NCBI GenBank assembly: GCA_963705275.1
Contig: OY970063.1
Location: 806,001-870,000, forward strand
Length of the DNA: 64,000 nt
Source: Fen-1135 sp963705275
GTDB lineage: Bacteria; Desulfobacterota; Syntrophia; Syntrophales; UBA2185
Direction of reading: 5' to 3'
The notes under the pieces are model-generated. The model made no database searches. It was given only the letters and a program-made list of their open reading frames with translations, and was not told the origin of the DNA. Shown here in pieces: positions 33,181 to 42,166 of the stretch (position 1 is the first letter of the stretch; the number at the start of each line of letters is the position of its first letter). A program made the translations under genes and the position numbers.

Positions 33181-35147
33181 AAAAGGCAAGAGGTTCAGTG
33201 ACCAAAGATATCAAGAAACCCCAAGACCGCGTATGGGATCAGGCATCGCTGGAGACATTAATAAAGGCAGAGCGGGAATGCATAGACACCTGCTTTACCC
33301 GGCTGGACAGCCAAGCTAATCCGTGCCGGTTTGGTGCTGAGGGCCTTTGCTGCCGGATCTGTTACATGGGCCCCTGCCGGATTACGAATAAGGCCCCGCG
33401 CGGCGTATGCGGGGCAGATGCCGATACGATTGTGGCCCGCAATTTCCTGCGCGAGGTTGCCGGGGGCACGGCCGCCCATTCCGATCACGGCCGCCATCTC
33501 GTTCTCTTGTTGAAACAGGCGGCGGAGGGAAGAATAGCCGGTTACGTAATCCGGGATGAAAAAGCCCTCCGCCGGATAGCGAGAGGTTATGACATAGAGG
33601 AAGCGGGACGAGCGAAAGAAGCGGTTGCCATGGAGCTCGCCGACCTGCTCTTGAAGGAATTCATGCTTCAGGAAGACACCCTTTCGACACTTCGTCTCTC
33701 ACCGATAAGGCGGCAGGCCGTCTGGAGGGGTCAGTCCGTGGCGCCGCTCGGTATCGACAGGATGGTCGTCGAGTCTCTCCACCGCACCCACATGGGCGTG
33801 GACCACGATTACCGGAACATCCTCCTTCAGGCATTCCGCACGTCCCTTGCCGACGGCTGGGGCGGTTCGCGGATCGCCACGCAGATTTCAGATATCCTCT
33901 TCGGAACACCCTCCCCTGTGCGGAGCGACGCCAACCTAGGCGTGCTGGGGAAAGATACAGTCAACATAGTCGTCCATGGTCATGAACCGGAGCTGCCGGA
34001 GATGCTCGCCATCGCCGCGCGCGATCCCGCCATACAGGCCTATGCGAAAGAGGCCGGCGCCGCAGGGATCACTCTCGCCGGTATCTGCTGCACGGCAAAC
34101 GAGATACTTATGCGTCATGGCATCCCCGTGGCGGGAAGCTTCCTTCAGCAGGAACTCGCCATAGTGACGGGCGCAGTGGAGATGATGCTTGTAGACGTGC
34201 AATGCTGCATGCCAAGTCTCCCCGATGTCGCCCGGAGCTACCACACGGAAATCATCTCCACTGCTGATATCGCCAAGACCGTCGGGACAACACATATCAC
34301 ACTAAACCGGGACAACCCGCTCGCCACGGCAAGAGACCTCATCCGCCGCGCCATAGACAATTTCAAAAATCGCGATCCTGAGAAGGTATCCATCCCGGAC
34401 ATCAGAAGGCCTCTGGTCGCGGGCTTCAGCGTGGACGCCATCAAATACATGCTGGGCGGCCGTTTCCGTGCGTCCTTCCGTCCACTAAACGACGCAATCA
34501 TCCAGGGAAGAATCCGGGGCGTCGCGGGTATCGTTGGCTGCAACAACCCTAGGACGCGAGTGGACGCCTATATCAACACCCTGACGCGGGCCCTGATCGG
34601 GCAAAACGTACTCGTCCTCAAGACGGGCTGCGCGGCCATCGCTTCGGCGAAAGAAGGAATGCTCAGACCGGAAGCGGCCTTGGAGGCGGCGGGTGCGGGG
34701 CTCCGTGAGGTCTGCGAGGCAATCGGGATGCCGCCGGTCCTCCACATGGGAAGCTGCGTGGACAACTCGCGCATCCTGGAGGCGGGGACGGAAATGGTTC
34801 TCGAGGGCGGCCTGGGAGATGACCTCTCTCAAATCCCCGCTGTGGGTGTGGCCCCCGAATGGATGAGTGAAAAGGCGGTAGCCATCGCCTGCTATTTCGT
34901 GGCCTCCGGCATCGACGTGGTGCTGGGACACCCCTTCCATGTAGGCGGCTCCGATAATGTGACACGCTTCCTCAACGAGGAGACCAACGAACTTTTCAAC
35001 GCCTCCTTCCACGTCTGCACAGACCCCGTCCTGGCGGCGGACATTGTTATAGATCTCCTTGACAGTAAGCGCGAGCGCCTCGGGATCAACCGCAAAGCCG
35101 AGCGGAAGCTCTACGACATGGAGGACCGGAGGAAGCTCGATGTCTAA
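33177..35147 (+). CDS. cooS: Ni-dependent carbon monoxide dehydrogenase catalytic subunit
   Basis: 656 residues. Catalyses CO2 + 2e- to CO and the reverse at a Ni-4Fe-4S C-cluster. The N-terminal Cys-rich segment (LCCRICYMGPCRI, then GVCGADADTIVARN) provides B- and D-cluster ligands. C-cluster segments include ITLAGICCTANEILMRHG, LVDVQCCMPSLPDVA, GCNNPRTRVD, LKTGCAAIAS and HMGSCVDNSRIL. Length is normal for CooS/AcsA. Overlaps cooC2 by 4 bp and the ACS gene by 8 bp, so strictly coupled synthesis. Confidence 0.96.
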   Translation: MKKARGSVTKDIKKPQDRVWDQASLETLIKAERECIDTCFTRLDSQANPCRFGAEGLCCRICYMGPCRITNKAPRGVCGADADTIVARNFLREVAGGTAAHSDHGRHLVLLLKQAAEGRIAGYVIRDEKALRRIARGYDIEEAGRAKEAVAMELADLLLKEFMLQEDTLSTLRLSPIRRQAVWRGQSVAPLGIDRMVVESLHRTHMGVDHDYRNILLQAFRTSLADGWGGSRIATQISDILFGTPSPVRSDANLGVLGKDTVNIVVHGHEPELPEMLAIAARDPAIQAYAKEAGAAGITLAGICCTANEILMRHGIPVAGSFLQQELAIVTGAVEMMLVDVQCCMPSLPDVARSYHTEIISTADIAKTVGTTHITLNRDNPLATARDLIRRAIDNFKNRDPEKVSIPDIRRPLVAGFSVDAIKYMLGGRFRASFRPLNDAIIQGRIRGVAGIVGCNNPRTRVDAYINTLTRALIGQNVLVLKTGCAAIASAKEGMLRPEAALEAAGAGLREVCEAIGMPPVLHMGSCVDNSRILEAGTEMVLEGGLGDDLSQIPAVGVAPEWMSEKAVAIACYFVASGIDVVLGHPFHVGGSDNVTRFLNEETNELFNASFHVCTDPVLAADIVIDLLDSKRERLGINRKAERKLYDMEDRRKLDV

Positions 35148-38100
35148 GATCATCTGCACGAGTGCCATCGACGGGGCCAGGGACTGGATCGCCAGGGCGG
35201 AAGACCGACTGAATCATGCCATCAGCAAAAGGGGCGAGACGTGGCCTGCCGCTTTTCCGGGCACAGCCTATTTCCTTCCTATCATCTATTCCTTCACCGG
35301 CGAGTCTGTGCGCACGCTCGGAGAACTCCGGCCGATCGTCCGCCAGGCGAAGGAACTGCTGCCACAGCGCCCTACCGATGCGGTATGGCTACCCTACCTG
35401 GGTGGCGCTCTGGATGCAGGTGTCGCGTCGCTGTTTGCCTGTGAGATCATCGAGGCATGCAAGTATGCCGTGGGACCCGATCCGGTGGATGGAATATGGC
35501 TGGGCGCGGCCAATGACGTAATCCTCCGTGAGAGGGGAATTGAATTCGTGGACGGCACAGCTCCCGGCTTCGCGGCCATTACCGGTGCGGCGCCGACCAA
35601 TGAAATCGCAGTCACTATCGCCCGGCAGCTTCAGGAGAAGAATCTCTACGTCTTTATGGCGGGCGGCACCGATGGCAAGCAGTTTGCCGAACAGCTTGCC
35701 GAAGAAGGCGTGCAGTTGGGATGGCCGACACGCCTGATTCCGTTTGGCCCGGATGTTTCCGCCCTGATCTATGCCTTGGGATTCGCCAACCGCGTGGCCC
35801 TCTCCTTCGGCGGCGTTCAGCCCGGCGATTACGAACGGAATCTTAAGTACAACAAAAACCGTATCTTTGCCTTTGTACTTGCCATGGGCGAGGTCACTCC
35901 CGACAAGTATGCCATAGCCGCCGGTGCGATCAACTACGGCTTCCCCGTCATTGCCGATACGGACATCCCCCAGATTCTGCCGACGGGCGTATGCACCTAC
36001 GAGCACGTGGTCTCTTCCGTGCCTTACGATACAATGGTGGAAAAAGCATTGGAGGTCCGGGGCTGCAAGATCAGGATCACCAAAGTGCCCATCCCCGTGC
36101 CTTACGGGCCGGCCTTTGAAGGCGAACTGATCCGCCGGGCCGATGCCCACGTGGAGTTCGGCGGAAATCTGACCACCGCCTTTGAATTTGTGACCAGCGT
36201 CGATATGGATCAGATCAACGACGGTGAGATCGAAATCATCGGGCCCGATATAGATAAGGTCGAATCCGGAAGCACGCTGCCGCTTGCCATCTGGGTGGAG
36301 GTGGCGGGCCGTAAGATGCAGGCAGATTTTGAGCCTATCCTCGAACGGCAGATTCACCACCTTGTCAACGGCGCCGAGGGTATCTGGCATATGGGTCAGC
36401 GGGACATCGTCTGGACACGCATCTCGAAGAGCGGCTTTGCACGCGGGTTGAGGCTTCGCCACTACGGCGAGATCATCCATGCAAAGTTCATCTCCGACTA
36501 TCCGGCCATCGTGGACAAGGTGAAGGTCACTATTATTACAGACGCGCCGGAGGTGGAGCGGCGCCTCGTCACTGCGCGACGGATCTATGACGAGCGAAAC
36601 CGTCGCCTTGAGGCCATGACGGATGAGGCCGTGGATACCTTTTACTCGTGTCTCCTCTGCCAGTCTTTCGCCCCCAATCATGTCTGCATCATTACGCCGG
36701 AACGGCTCGGACTCTGCGGGGCTTATAATTGGCTGGACGGCAAAGCGGCCTATGAGATCAATGAGACCGGCCCGAACCAGCCCGTCAAGAAGGGCGAAGC
36801 CATCGATCCCGTGAAAGGTGTCTTTAGAGGCATCAACGAATACGTCTATATAAGCAGCCACAAGACGGTGCCGGAGTTTTGCTGCTATTCACTCATGGAT
36901 AGGCCCATGACGAGCTGCGGTTGTTTCGAGGCGATCCTGGCCTATCTCCCCGAATGCAACGGTGTCATGGTTGTCAACCGGGAATATCAGGGCGAAACTC
37001 CTGTGGGAATGACTTTTTCCAGCCTCGCCGGCAATGTGGGCGGCGGTCACCAGACACCCGGCTTCATGGGCGTGGGCAAGGTATTCCTGACCTCCCGGAA
37101 GTTTCTTGCGGCAGAGGGGGGATTTAAGCGCATCGTCTGGATGCCTAAGGCGCTAAAGGAGCTTCTCGCTGCCGATCTCTCGAAACGCTTCGCCGAGCAA
37201 GGGGCGCCGGATCTCTTAGACAAGATCGCCGATGAGGAATTAAGCGTCGATGCGCATGCAATCAGGAAATACATGAAGAGCGTTAGCCACCCCGCACTGG
37301 AAATGGACGATATGGCCATTTATGCACTGCCGACCCCAACACCGGCTCCGAAAGAGCGACCGGCATCCGGCATAAGTCCCATTGAGCTGCAGGAAAAGCC
37401 GCCATCACCCGCCGAAACAAAGGAAGAGATGGTTGCGCCCTGCGGGGAAACGATCATAGAGCCTGCCGCGAGCGACCTTCTCGATGCAGTCACCGCTTTT
37501 CCCATCTGCCGGCAAACCTGCGACGTCCCCATCTGGCAGGTCACACTGGGCGCTACGAAGAAAACGGGCGGCACCCGCGGCCATACCCTGAAAGTAGGCG
37601 GAGCAAATTGCATGCCTTTCCACCTCTGGGAAGGTGCAATGCCGAACCCTCCCCTCGTGGCTATGGAAGTCTTTGATGTGATATCAGAGAAGTATCCCGG
37701 TGTTCTGAGAAACATCTATGGCGATCTCTTAGACCGGCCGGCGGAGATGGCCCGCGTCTGTGTGGAAGAATACGGGGCCGATCTCATCAGTGTGCGTCTC
37801 GACGGAACACATCCCGAAAAGGGAGATCGGACACCTGAAGAGGCCGTGGAGCTCGTCAGATCAATCCTCGCAGCCGTAGATGTGCCGCTGATCGTCACCG
37901 GCCACAGCCATTACGAAAAGAACAACGAAGTACTGAAGTCCATAGCCCAGGCCTGCGCCGGGGAGAACCTGCTCCTCAACTGGGTGGAGCAGGACAATTA
38001 CCGCACCATCGCCGGGGCGGCCATAGCCTATGGCCACAGCATTGTCGCCCAAAGTCCTATCGATGTGAACATCGGCAAGCAGTTGAACATCCTCCTTACA

Positions 38101-38478
38101 AGCATGGATATCAAGCCGGAGCGGATCGTCATGGATCCCATGACGGGAGCCACCGGTTATGGAATCGAATATACGTATTCAGTCATGGAGCGCATTCGCC
38201 TGACGGGATTGGACGGAGACCGGATGCTCGCGGCGCCGATGATCGTCTCACCCGGGCAGGAGTGCGCCAGGATCAAGGAGTACAGGGCAACCGAGGCCGA
38301 TTTCCCGGTATGGGGAAATCTGGAAAGACGCACGGCCCTCTGGGAGCTCGCCACGGCGGTGAGTCTTCTCTACGCCGGCGCCGACATCTTGACCATGTAT
38401 CATCCCGAAGCAGCGATGGCGCTGAAGAAGACGATCCTTGAATTGATGCAAAAGGCAAAGTGCAAAATACAGAATTAA
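35140..38478 (+). CDS. Fused acetyl-CoA synthase (AcsB) and corrinoid protein small subunit (AcsD)
   Basis: 1112 residues in one unbroken frame. Residues 1 to about 727 are bacterial-type AcsB including the CODH-contacting N-terminal domain. A-cluster ligands are in YSCLLCQSFAPNHVC, ERLGLCGAY and RPMTSCGCFEAI. A proline-rich linker (about 728-777, ALPTPTPAPKERPASG) leads to about 335 residues matching AcsD/CdhD, the small corrinoid iron-sulfur protein subunit (VGGANCMPFHLWEGAMPNPP, DPMTGATGYGIEYTYSV). Start ATG 35140 follows GGAGG and gives MSKIICT; upstream frame is inside cooS. The last residues (MQKAKCKIQN) come from a palindromic repeat. No separate acsD is seen. Confidence 0.9.
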   Translation: MSKIICTSAIDGARDWIARAEDRLNHAISKRGETWPAAFPGTAYFLPIIYSFTGESVRTLGELRPIVRQAKELLPQRPTDAVWLPYLGGALDAGVASLFACEIIEACKYAVGPDPVDGIWLGAANDVILRERGIEFVDGTAPGFAAITGAAPTNEIAVTIARQLQEKNLYVFMAGGTDGKQFAEQLAEEGVQLGWPTRLIPFGPDVSALIYALGFANRVALSFGGVQPGDYERNLKYNKNRIFAFVLAMGEVTPDKYAIAAGAINYGFPVIADTDIPQILPTGVCTYEHVVSSVPYDTMVEKALEVRGCKIRITKVPIPVPYGPAFEGELIRRADAHVEFGGNLTTAFEFVTSVDMDQINDGEIEIIGPDIDKVESGSTLPLAIWVEVAGRKMQADFEPILERQIHHLVNGAEGIWHMGQRDIVWTRISKSGFARGLRLRHYGEIIHAKFISDYPAIVDKVKVTIITDAPEVERRLVTARRIYDERNRRLEAMTDEAVDTFYSCLLCQSFAPNHVCIITPERLGLCGAYNWLDGKAAYEINETGPNQPVKKGEAIDPVKGVFRGINEYVYISSHKTVPEFCCYSLMDRPMTSCGCFEAILAYLPECNGVMVVNREYQGETPVGMTFSSLAGNVGGGHQTPGFMGVGKVFLTSRKFLAAEGGFKRIVWMPKALKELLAADLSKRFAEQGAPDLLDKIADEELSVDAHAIRKYMKSVSHPALEMDDMAIYALPTPTPAPKERPASGISPIELQEKPPSPAETKEEMVAPCGETIIEPAASDLLDAVTAFPICRQTCDVPIWQVTLGATKKTGGTRGHTLKVGGANCMPFHLWEGAMPNPPLVAMEVFDVISEKYPGVLRNIYGDLLDRPAEMARVCVEEYGADLISVRLDGTHPEKGDRTPEEAVELVRSILAAVDVPLIVTGHSHYEKNNEVLKSIAQACAGENLLLNWVEQDNYRTIAGAAIAYGHSIVAQSPIDVNIGKQLNILLTSMDIKPERIVMDPMTGATGYGIEYTYSVMERIRLTGLDGDRMLAAPMIVSPGQECARIKEYRATEADFPVWGNLERRTALWELATAVSLLYAGADILTMYHPEAAMALKKTILELMQKAKCKIQN

Positions 38479-38530
38479 GGAACGATGCCGTTTTTTGTTT
38501 TGCCATTTTCATTTTGCATTCTTAAAGGTG
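38445..38530. repeat. Intergenic palindrome extending into the acsBD 3' end
   Basis: The arms TGCAAAAGGCAAAGTGCAAAA and TTTTGCCATTTTCATTTTGCA (shown here as 20-21 nt landmarks at 38447-38467 and 38503-38523) are approximate complements. The left arm is translated as the last dozen residues of the fused AcsBD protein and supplies its stop codon. A similar motif in the acsC 3' end (39864-39880) suggests a dispersed family. Confidence 0.6.
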
Positions 38531-38534
38531 TTTT

Positions 38535-39893
38535 ATGGCTCTGACCGGTTTACAGATTCAGAAACTGCTTCCTAAGACGAATTGCAGGGAATGCGGCTCC
38601 AATACGTGTATGGCCTTTGCCATGAAGATCGCGGCAAAGAAGGCCGAGATCGCCGAATGCCCCTATGCCTCTCCCGAGGCCATCCAGGTATTGGGCGCGG
38701 CCAGCGAGCCTCCCGTGCGCGGGATTGCACTGGGGCCCGACAGGATGCTAAAGCTGGGCGAGGAAACCGTCCTTTACCGGCATGAAAAGACCTTTTTCCA
38801 CCAGACCGCCATTGCCGTCAATGTCAATGATACCGATTCTCCCGGCATGATTGAAGAGACGCTGACGGCCGTCCGCGACTACCGGCTGGAGCGTGTTGGG
38901 GAGACATTCCGAATCGATATGGCGGCAGTGACGCACAAAGGGGCGGGCGTGAATGGTTTCTCAACGCTTGCCAGAAGAGCCTGGGAAATGACCGGCCGAC
39001 CCCTGGTGCTCCGGAGCGAGAGCCCCTCCGCACTGAATGCCGCCGCAATTGCCGTGAAAGGGTCTCGCAGCGTCCTAGCCGCCGCAACGCCGGAAACAGT
39101 AGATGAACTGCGCATCTCCGCAAAGAACAATGACCACGTCCTCGCCGTCACTGCACCGGACCTGGATAGTCTCTTTCGATGTGCTTCGCATCTCCGGGAG
39201 ACCGGCTTTCAGGATATACTGCTCCAGTTTCAGACCTCATCTCTGGCCGAACAGTTTCAGACGAACTCCGCTATTCGCCGCGCCGCCCTGAAAGACGCTG
39301 TCAAGCCCCTCGGCTATCCCTCCCTGCGCTTCCTTCACAACACCGGCGATGTCCTGACAATCGCTGCCGAAGCAATCACCGAGATCGACAAATACGGCGG
39401 CATCTGTGTTCTGCCCGTCTTCGACCCGGCCCTTATGGCCACACTAATGACGCTGCGTCTCAATATTTACACCGATCCCCAGAAGCCGATCCAGGTGGAA
39501 CCGAAAATCTATCCCATCGGCGAACCCGGTCTCGACTCTCCAGTTTTCGTAACCACCAATTTCTCGCTCACTTATTTCACCGTCTCCGGTGAAATAGAAA
39601 ACAGCGGGACTAGCGCATGGCTGGTGGTTCCGGACTGCGAGGGAATGAGCGTGCTTACCGCCTGGGCAGCGGGAAAGTTTTCCGGCGCTTCCATCGCGAA
39701 ATTCGTGAAAGAGGTAGGATTGGAAAAACAGATATCCACGCGCGAGATCGTTATTCCCGGCTACGTCGCCCAGATCAGCGGTGAGCTGGAGGAGAACCTC
39801 CCTGGCTGGAAAGTGCTCGTCGGACCCCAAGACGCTGCGGATATAGAAAGCTTTGTGAGAACGCAAAAGGCAAGGAACAAGCGGGAGACTTGA
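38535..39893 (+). CDS. acsC: Corrinoid iron-sulfur protein large subunit
   Basis: Gamma subunit that carries the methyl-corrinoid and delivers CH3 to acetyl-CoA synthase. 452 residues: N-terminal 4Fe-4S domain with KTNCRECGSNTCMAFAMK and AECPYAS (C-x2-C-x4-C...C), a TIM-barrel middle, and a C-terminal corrinoid-binding Rossmann domain (LVVPDCEGMSVLTAWAAGKF). Partner of the AcsD portion of the preceding fusion. The 3' end overlaps the spacer to acsV. Confidence 0.95.
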   Translation: MALTGLQIQKLLPKTNCRECGSNTCMAFAMKIAAKKAEIAECPYASPEAIQVLGAASEPPVRGIALGPDRMLKLGEETVLYRHEKTFFHQTAIAVNVNDTDSPGMIEETLTAVRDYRLERVGETFRIDMAAVTHKGAGVNGFSTLARRAWEMTGRPLVLRSESPSALNAAAIAVKGSRSVLAAATPETVDELRISAKNNDHVLAVTAPDLDSLFRCASHLRETGFQDILLQFQTSSLAEQFQTNSAIRRAALKDAVKPLGYPSLRFLHNTGDVLTIAAEAITEIDKYGGICVLPVFDPALMATLMTLRLNIYTDPQKPIQVEPKIYPIGEPGLDSPVFVTTNFSLTYFTVSGEIENSGTSAWLVVPDCEGMSVLTAWAAGKFSGASIAKFVKEVGLEKQISTREIVIPGYVAQISGELEENLPGWKVLVGPQDAADIESFVRTQKARNKRET

Positions 39894-39898
39894 GTATT

Positions 39899-41809
39899 AT
39901 GGCGCGTATAACTTTTCGGCCAGCCGGGATCACAGTGGATGTGCTGGCGGATACAACGCTCCTCGACGCCGCGCGACGCGCCGGCATCGAAATCGACGCC
40001 CCTTGCGGCGGCAAGGGTACCTGCGGCAACTGCACCGTGCGCATCGTCTCCGGACAGATTAACTGCGAAAGCCTCGGCGTTTTAACCCAGGAGGAAATCG
40101 ATCAAGGCTTTGTTCCAACCTGCCGGACATCCATACAGGATTCCGACGTTGTCATTGAGGTGCCTGATCAGGTGGGACGTTTCGGCGGTCAGTTCAGCGA
40201 CGATGATGGCCTGACTCTTATCGATGCGGCGCTCCTGCCCACTCCGGAAGACTGCCGGCCACTGACCGAGAAGATAAACATCTCCGTGTCGCCCCCGCAG
40301 AAGACCGATGGCCTGTCGGATCTGGACCGTCTAACGCGCGCGCTTCAGCAGCGGCTCGGCAAAGAAGATATTATCGTTCCACTCGCTGTCATCCGTAATT
40401 TAGCCGACGCCTTGCGAGCAGAAGACGGGAATGTAACCGCCACGCTGAGTGTGGACACTCCAGCCGGAAAGATGCGCCGTCGCCGGGTCACGGCCATTGA
40501 CGCGAAGGACAGTGCCGACAGGCACTATGGGCTTGCTATTGATGTGGGAACAACAACAGTTGCGGTGCAGTTGGTTGACCTCTCCGATATGAAGGTCCTC
40601 TCCACATGCACCGATTACAACAGCCAGCTCGCCTGCGGCCTCGATGTCATCAGCCGTATCGACTATGCACGCCGGCCGGACCGCCGGGAGGAGCTCCGCA
40701 ATCGTGTGCTCCGGACTATTAACCGTCTTATAGAGCAGTTGGCTCGTCAAAGCCTCATTTCACACATGGAAATCTCCTCCGCGGCGGCATCCGGCAACAC
40801 GACGATGATCCATCTGCTCCTGGGTCTGAACCCCGAATACATCCGGCTCGAACCCTATACGCCGACTCTTCTCGATGTGCCCTTCTTTACCGCATCGGAG
40901 ATCGGCATCGCACTCAATGCCGCAGCCCCTGTCATGATCTCGCCGGCCGTAGGAAGCTATGTAGGCGGAGACATCACCGCAGGAATCCTCTGCACCGATT
41001 TATCCAATGACAGCGAGGACGTCTGTCTTTTCATGGACATCGGCACCAATGGCGAGGTGGTTCTAGGCAACAGGGAATTTCTCCTCACATGCGCGTGCTC
41101 CGCCGGACCGGCCTTTGAAGGAGGGGGGATCAAATGCGGCATGAGAGCAGCCGCTGGAGCTATCGAAAAAGTGGGGGTTGATCCGGCAACAGGCCTGGCC
41201 ACCTGCCAGACTATCGGCCATGTCAGACCCCGCGGCGTGTGCGGCTCCGGTATGATATCGCTTCTTGCCCAACTTCTAGAAACGGGCTGGATCGACCCCG
41301 CCGGAAAATTGAAGCGATCCAAATCATCGGTGGCCGTCCAGATAGACGGTCGCAAGGCCGCTTATACACTGGTCACTGCGGAGGAAAGCGCCACAGGCCG
41401 TGCGATTGTCATAGACGAGAAGGATATCGAAAACATTATCCGCGCGAAGGCTGCGCTGTATGCCGCCTGCGCGCTGATGCTTAAGCATGTGGGCATGGAA
41501 TTCTACGATCTCCGGAAGGTCTATATCGCCGGTGGGTTCGGCCGGTTTCTGGACCTGGATGCAGCCATAGCGATCGGCCTCATTCCGGATCTCCCGCGGG
41601 GCCGGTTTCATTTTATCGGTAACGCGTCTCTTGCGGGGAGCCGTATGGCCCTGGTATCAGAAAAGCACCGGGAAAGGCAATATAAGCAGGCCCGGCGAAT
41701 GACATATCTGGGACTCACAACCGACCCGTCTTATATGAATGAGTATACCGCAGCCCTTTTTCTTCCCCACACAGACCCGGAGCGCTTCCGCCGGAAACAT
41801 ATCAAGTAG
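39899..41809 (+). CDS. acsV: Reductive activator of corrinoid iron-sulfur protein (RACo-type, AcsV)
   Basis: 636 residues. N-terminal 2Fe-2S ferredoxin domain (DAPCGGKGTCGNCTVRI, later PTCRTS) feeds electrons to inactive Co(II) corrinoid. A linker and an ASKHA ATPase part follow (YGLAIDVGTTTVAVQLVDL, FMDIGTNGEVVLG, VYIAGGFGRFLDLDAAI). ATP hydrolysis drives reduction back to Co(I). Start ATG 39899 preferred over TTG 39890. Last gene of the CODH/ACS run. Confidence 0.94.
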   Translation: MARITFRPAGITVDVLADTTLLDAARRAGIEIDAPCGGKGTCGNCTVRIVSGQINCESLGVLTQEEIDQGFVPTCRTSIQDSDVVIEVPDQVGRFGGQFSDDDGLTLIDAALLPTPEDCRPLTEKINISVSPPQKTDGLSDLDRLTRALQQRLGKEDIIVPLAVIRNLADALRAEDGNVTATLSVDTPAGKMRRRRVTAIDAKDSADRHYGLAIDVGTTTVAVQLVDLSDMKVLSTCTDYNSQLACGLDVISRIDYARRPDRREELRNRVLRTINRLIEQLARQSLISHMEISSAAASGNTTMIHLLLGLNPEYIRLEPYTPTLLDVPFFTASEIGIALNAAAPVMISPAVGSYVGGDITAGILCTDLSNDSEDVCLFMDIGTNGEVVLGNREFLLTCACSAGPAFEGGGIKCGMRAAAGAIEKVGVDPATGLATCQTIGHVRPRGVCGSGMISLLAQLLETGWIDPAGKLKRSKSSVAVQIDGRKAAYTLVTAEESATGRAIVIDEKDIENIIRAKAALYAACALMLKHVGMEFYDLRKVYIAGGFGRFLDLDAAIAIGLIPDLPRGRFHFIGNASLAGSRMALVSEKHRERQYKQARRMTYLGLTTDPSYMNEYTAALFLPHTDPERFRRKHIK

Positions 41810-41930
41810 TAAAAATGTCTTACAAAGTGAATGCTAAGGGAATACGTCAGACCAAATGAGGTTTTCGCTCATTTACGCAGAGGGGATGCGACGGTATGCT
41901 AATAAAAAATACCGGATGGAGGTAAGTGCA

Positions 41931-42095
41931 ATGGCAGCACAGATGAAAAAAATCGAGTGCCCGTCACCCTGCAATTTTTCAGTGAAGAGCCATGACGAGA
42001 AGGAGCTGGTTGAGATTGCGATGCAGCATGCGAAGAAGAGTCACAATATGAGCATCACGGAGCAGGACGTGAAGAAGATGATCAAGCCCGCATGA
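41931..42095 (+). CDS. DUF1059 small protein
   Basis: 54 residues from ATG 41931 with GGAGG upstream. Pattern IECPSPCNFSVKSHDEKELV then EIAMQHAKKSHNM and a final DVKKMIKP is the DUF1059 signature, with two cysteines and a histidine. Unknown role. Longer upstream frame has no ribosome-binding site. Confidence 0.8.
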   Translation: MAAQMKKIECPSPCNFSVKSHDEKELVEIAMQHAKKSHNMSITEQDVKKMIKPA

Positions 42096-42166
42096 GACGC
42101 CTGCGACAATACCCGACAAATCCTATTCCGTATCGCGGTGAAACAATTCCCGCCTCGTAGAGCGGC

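Noticed and set aside
35389..36861. 490-codon open frame antisense to acsBD
   Set aside because: Shadow of a strongly biased coding strand. No ribosome-binding site or recognisable domain, and the plus-strand AcsB is certain.
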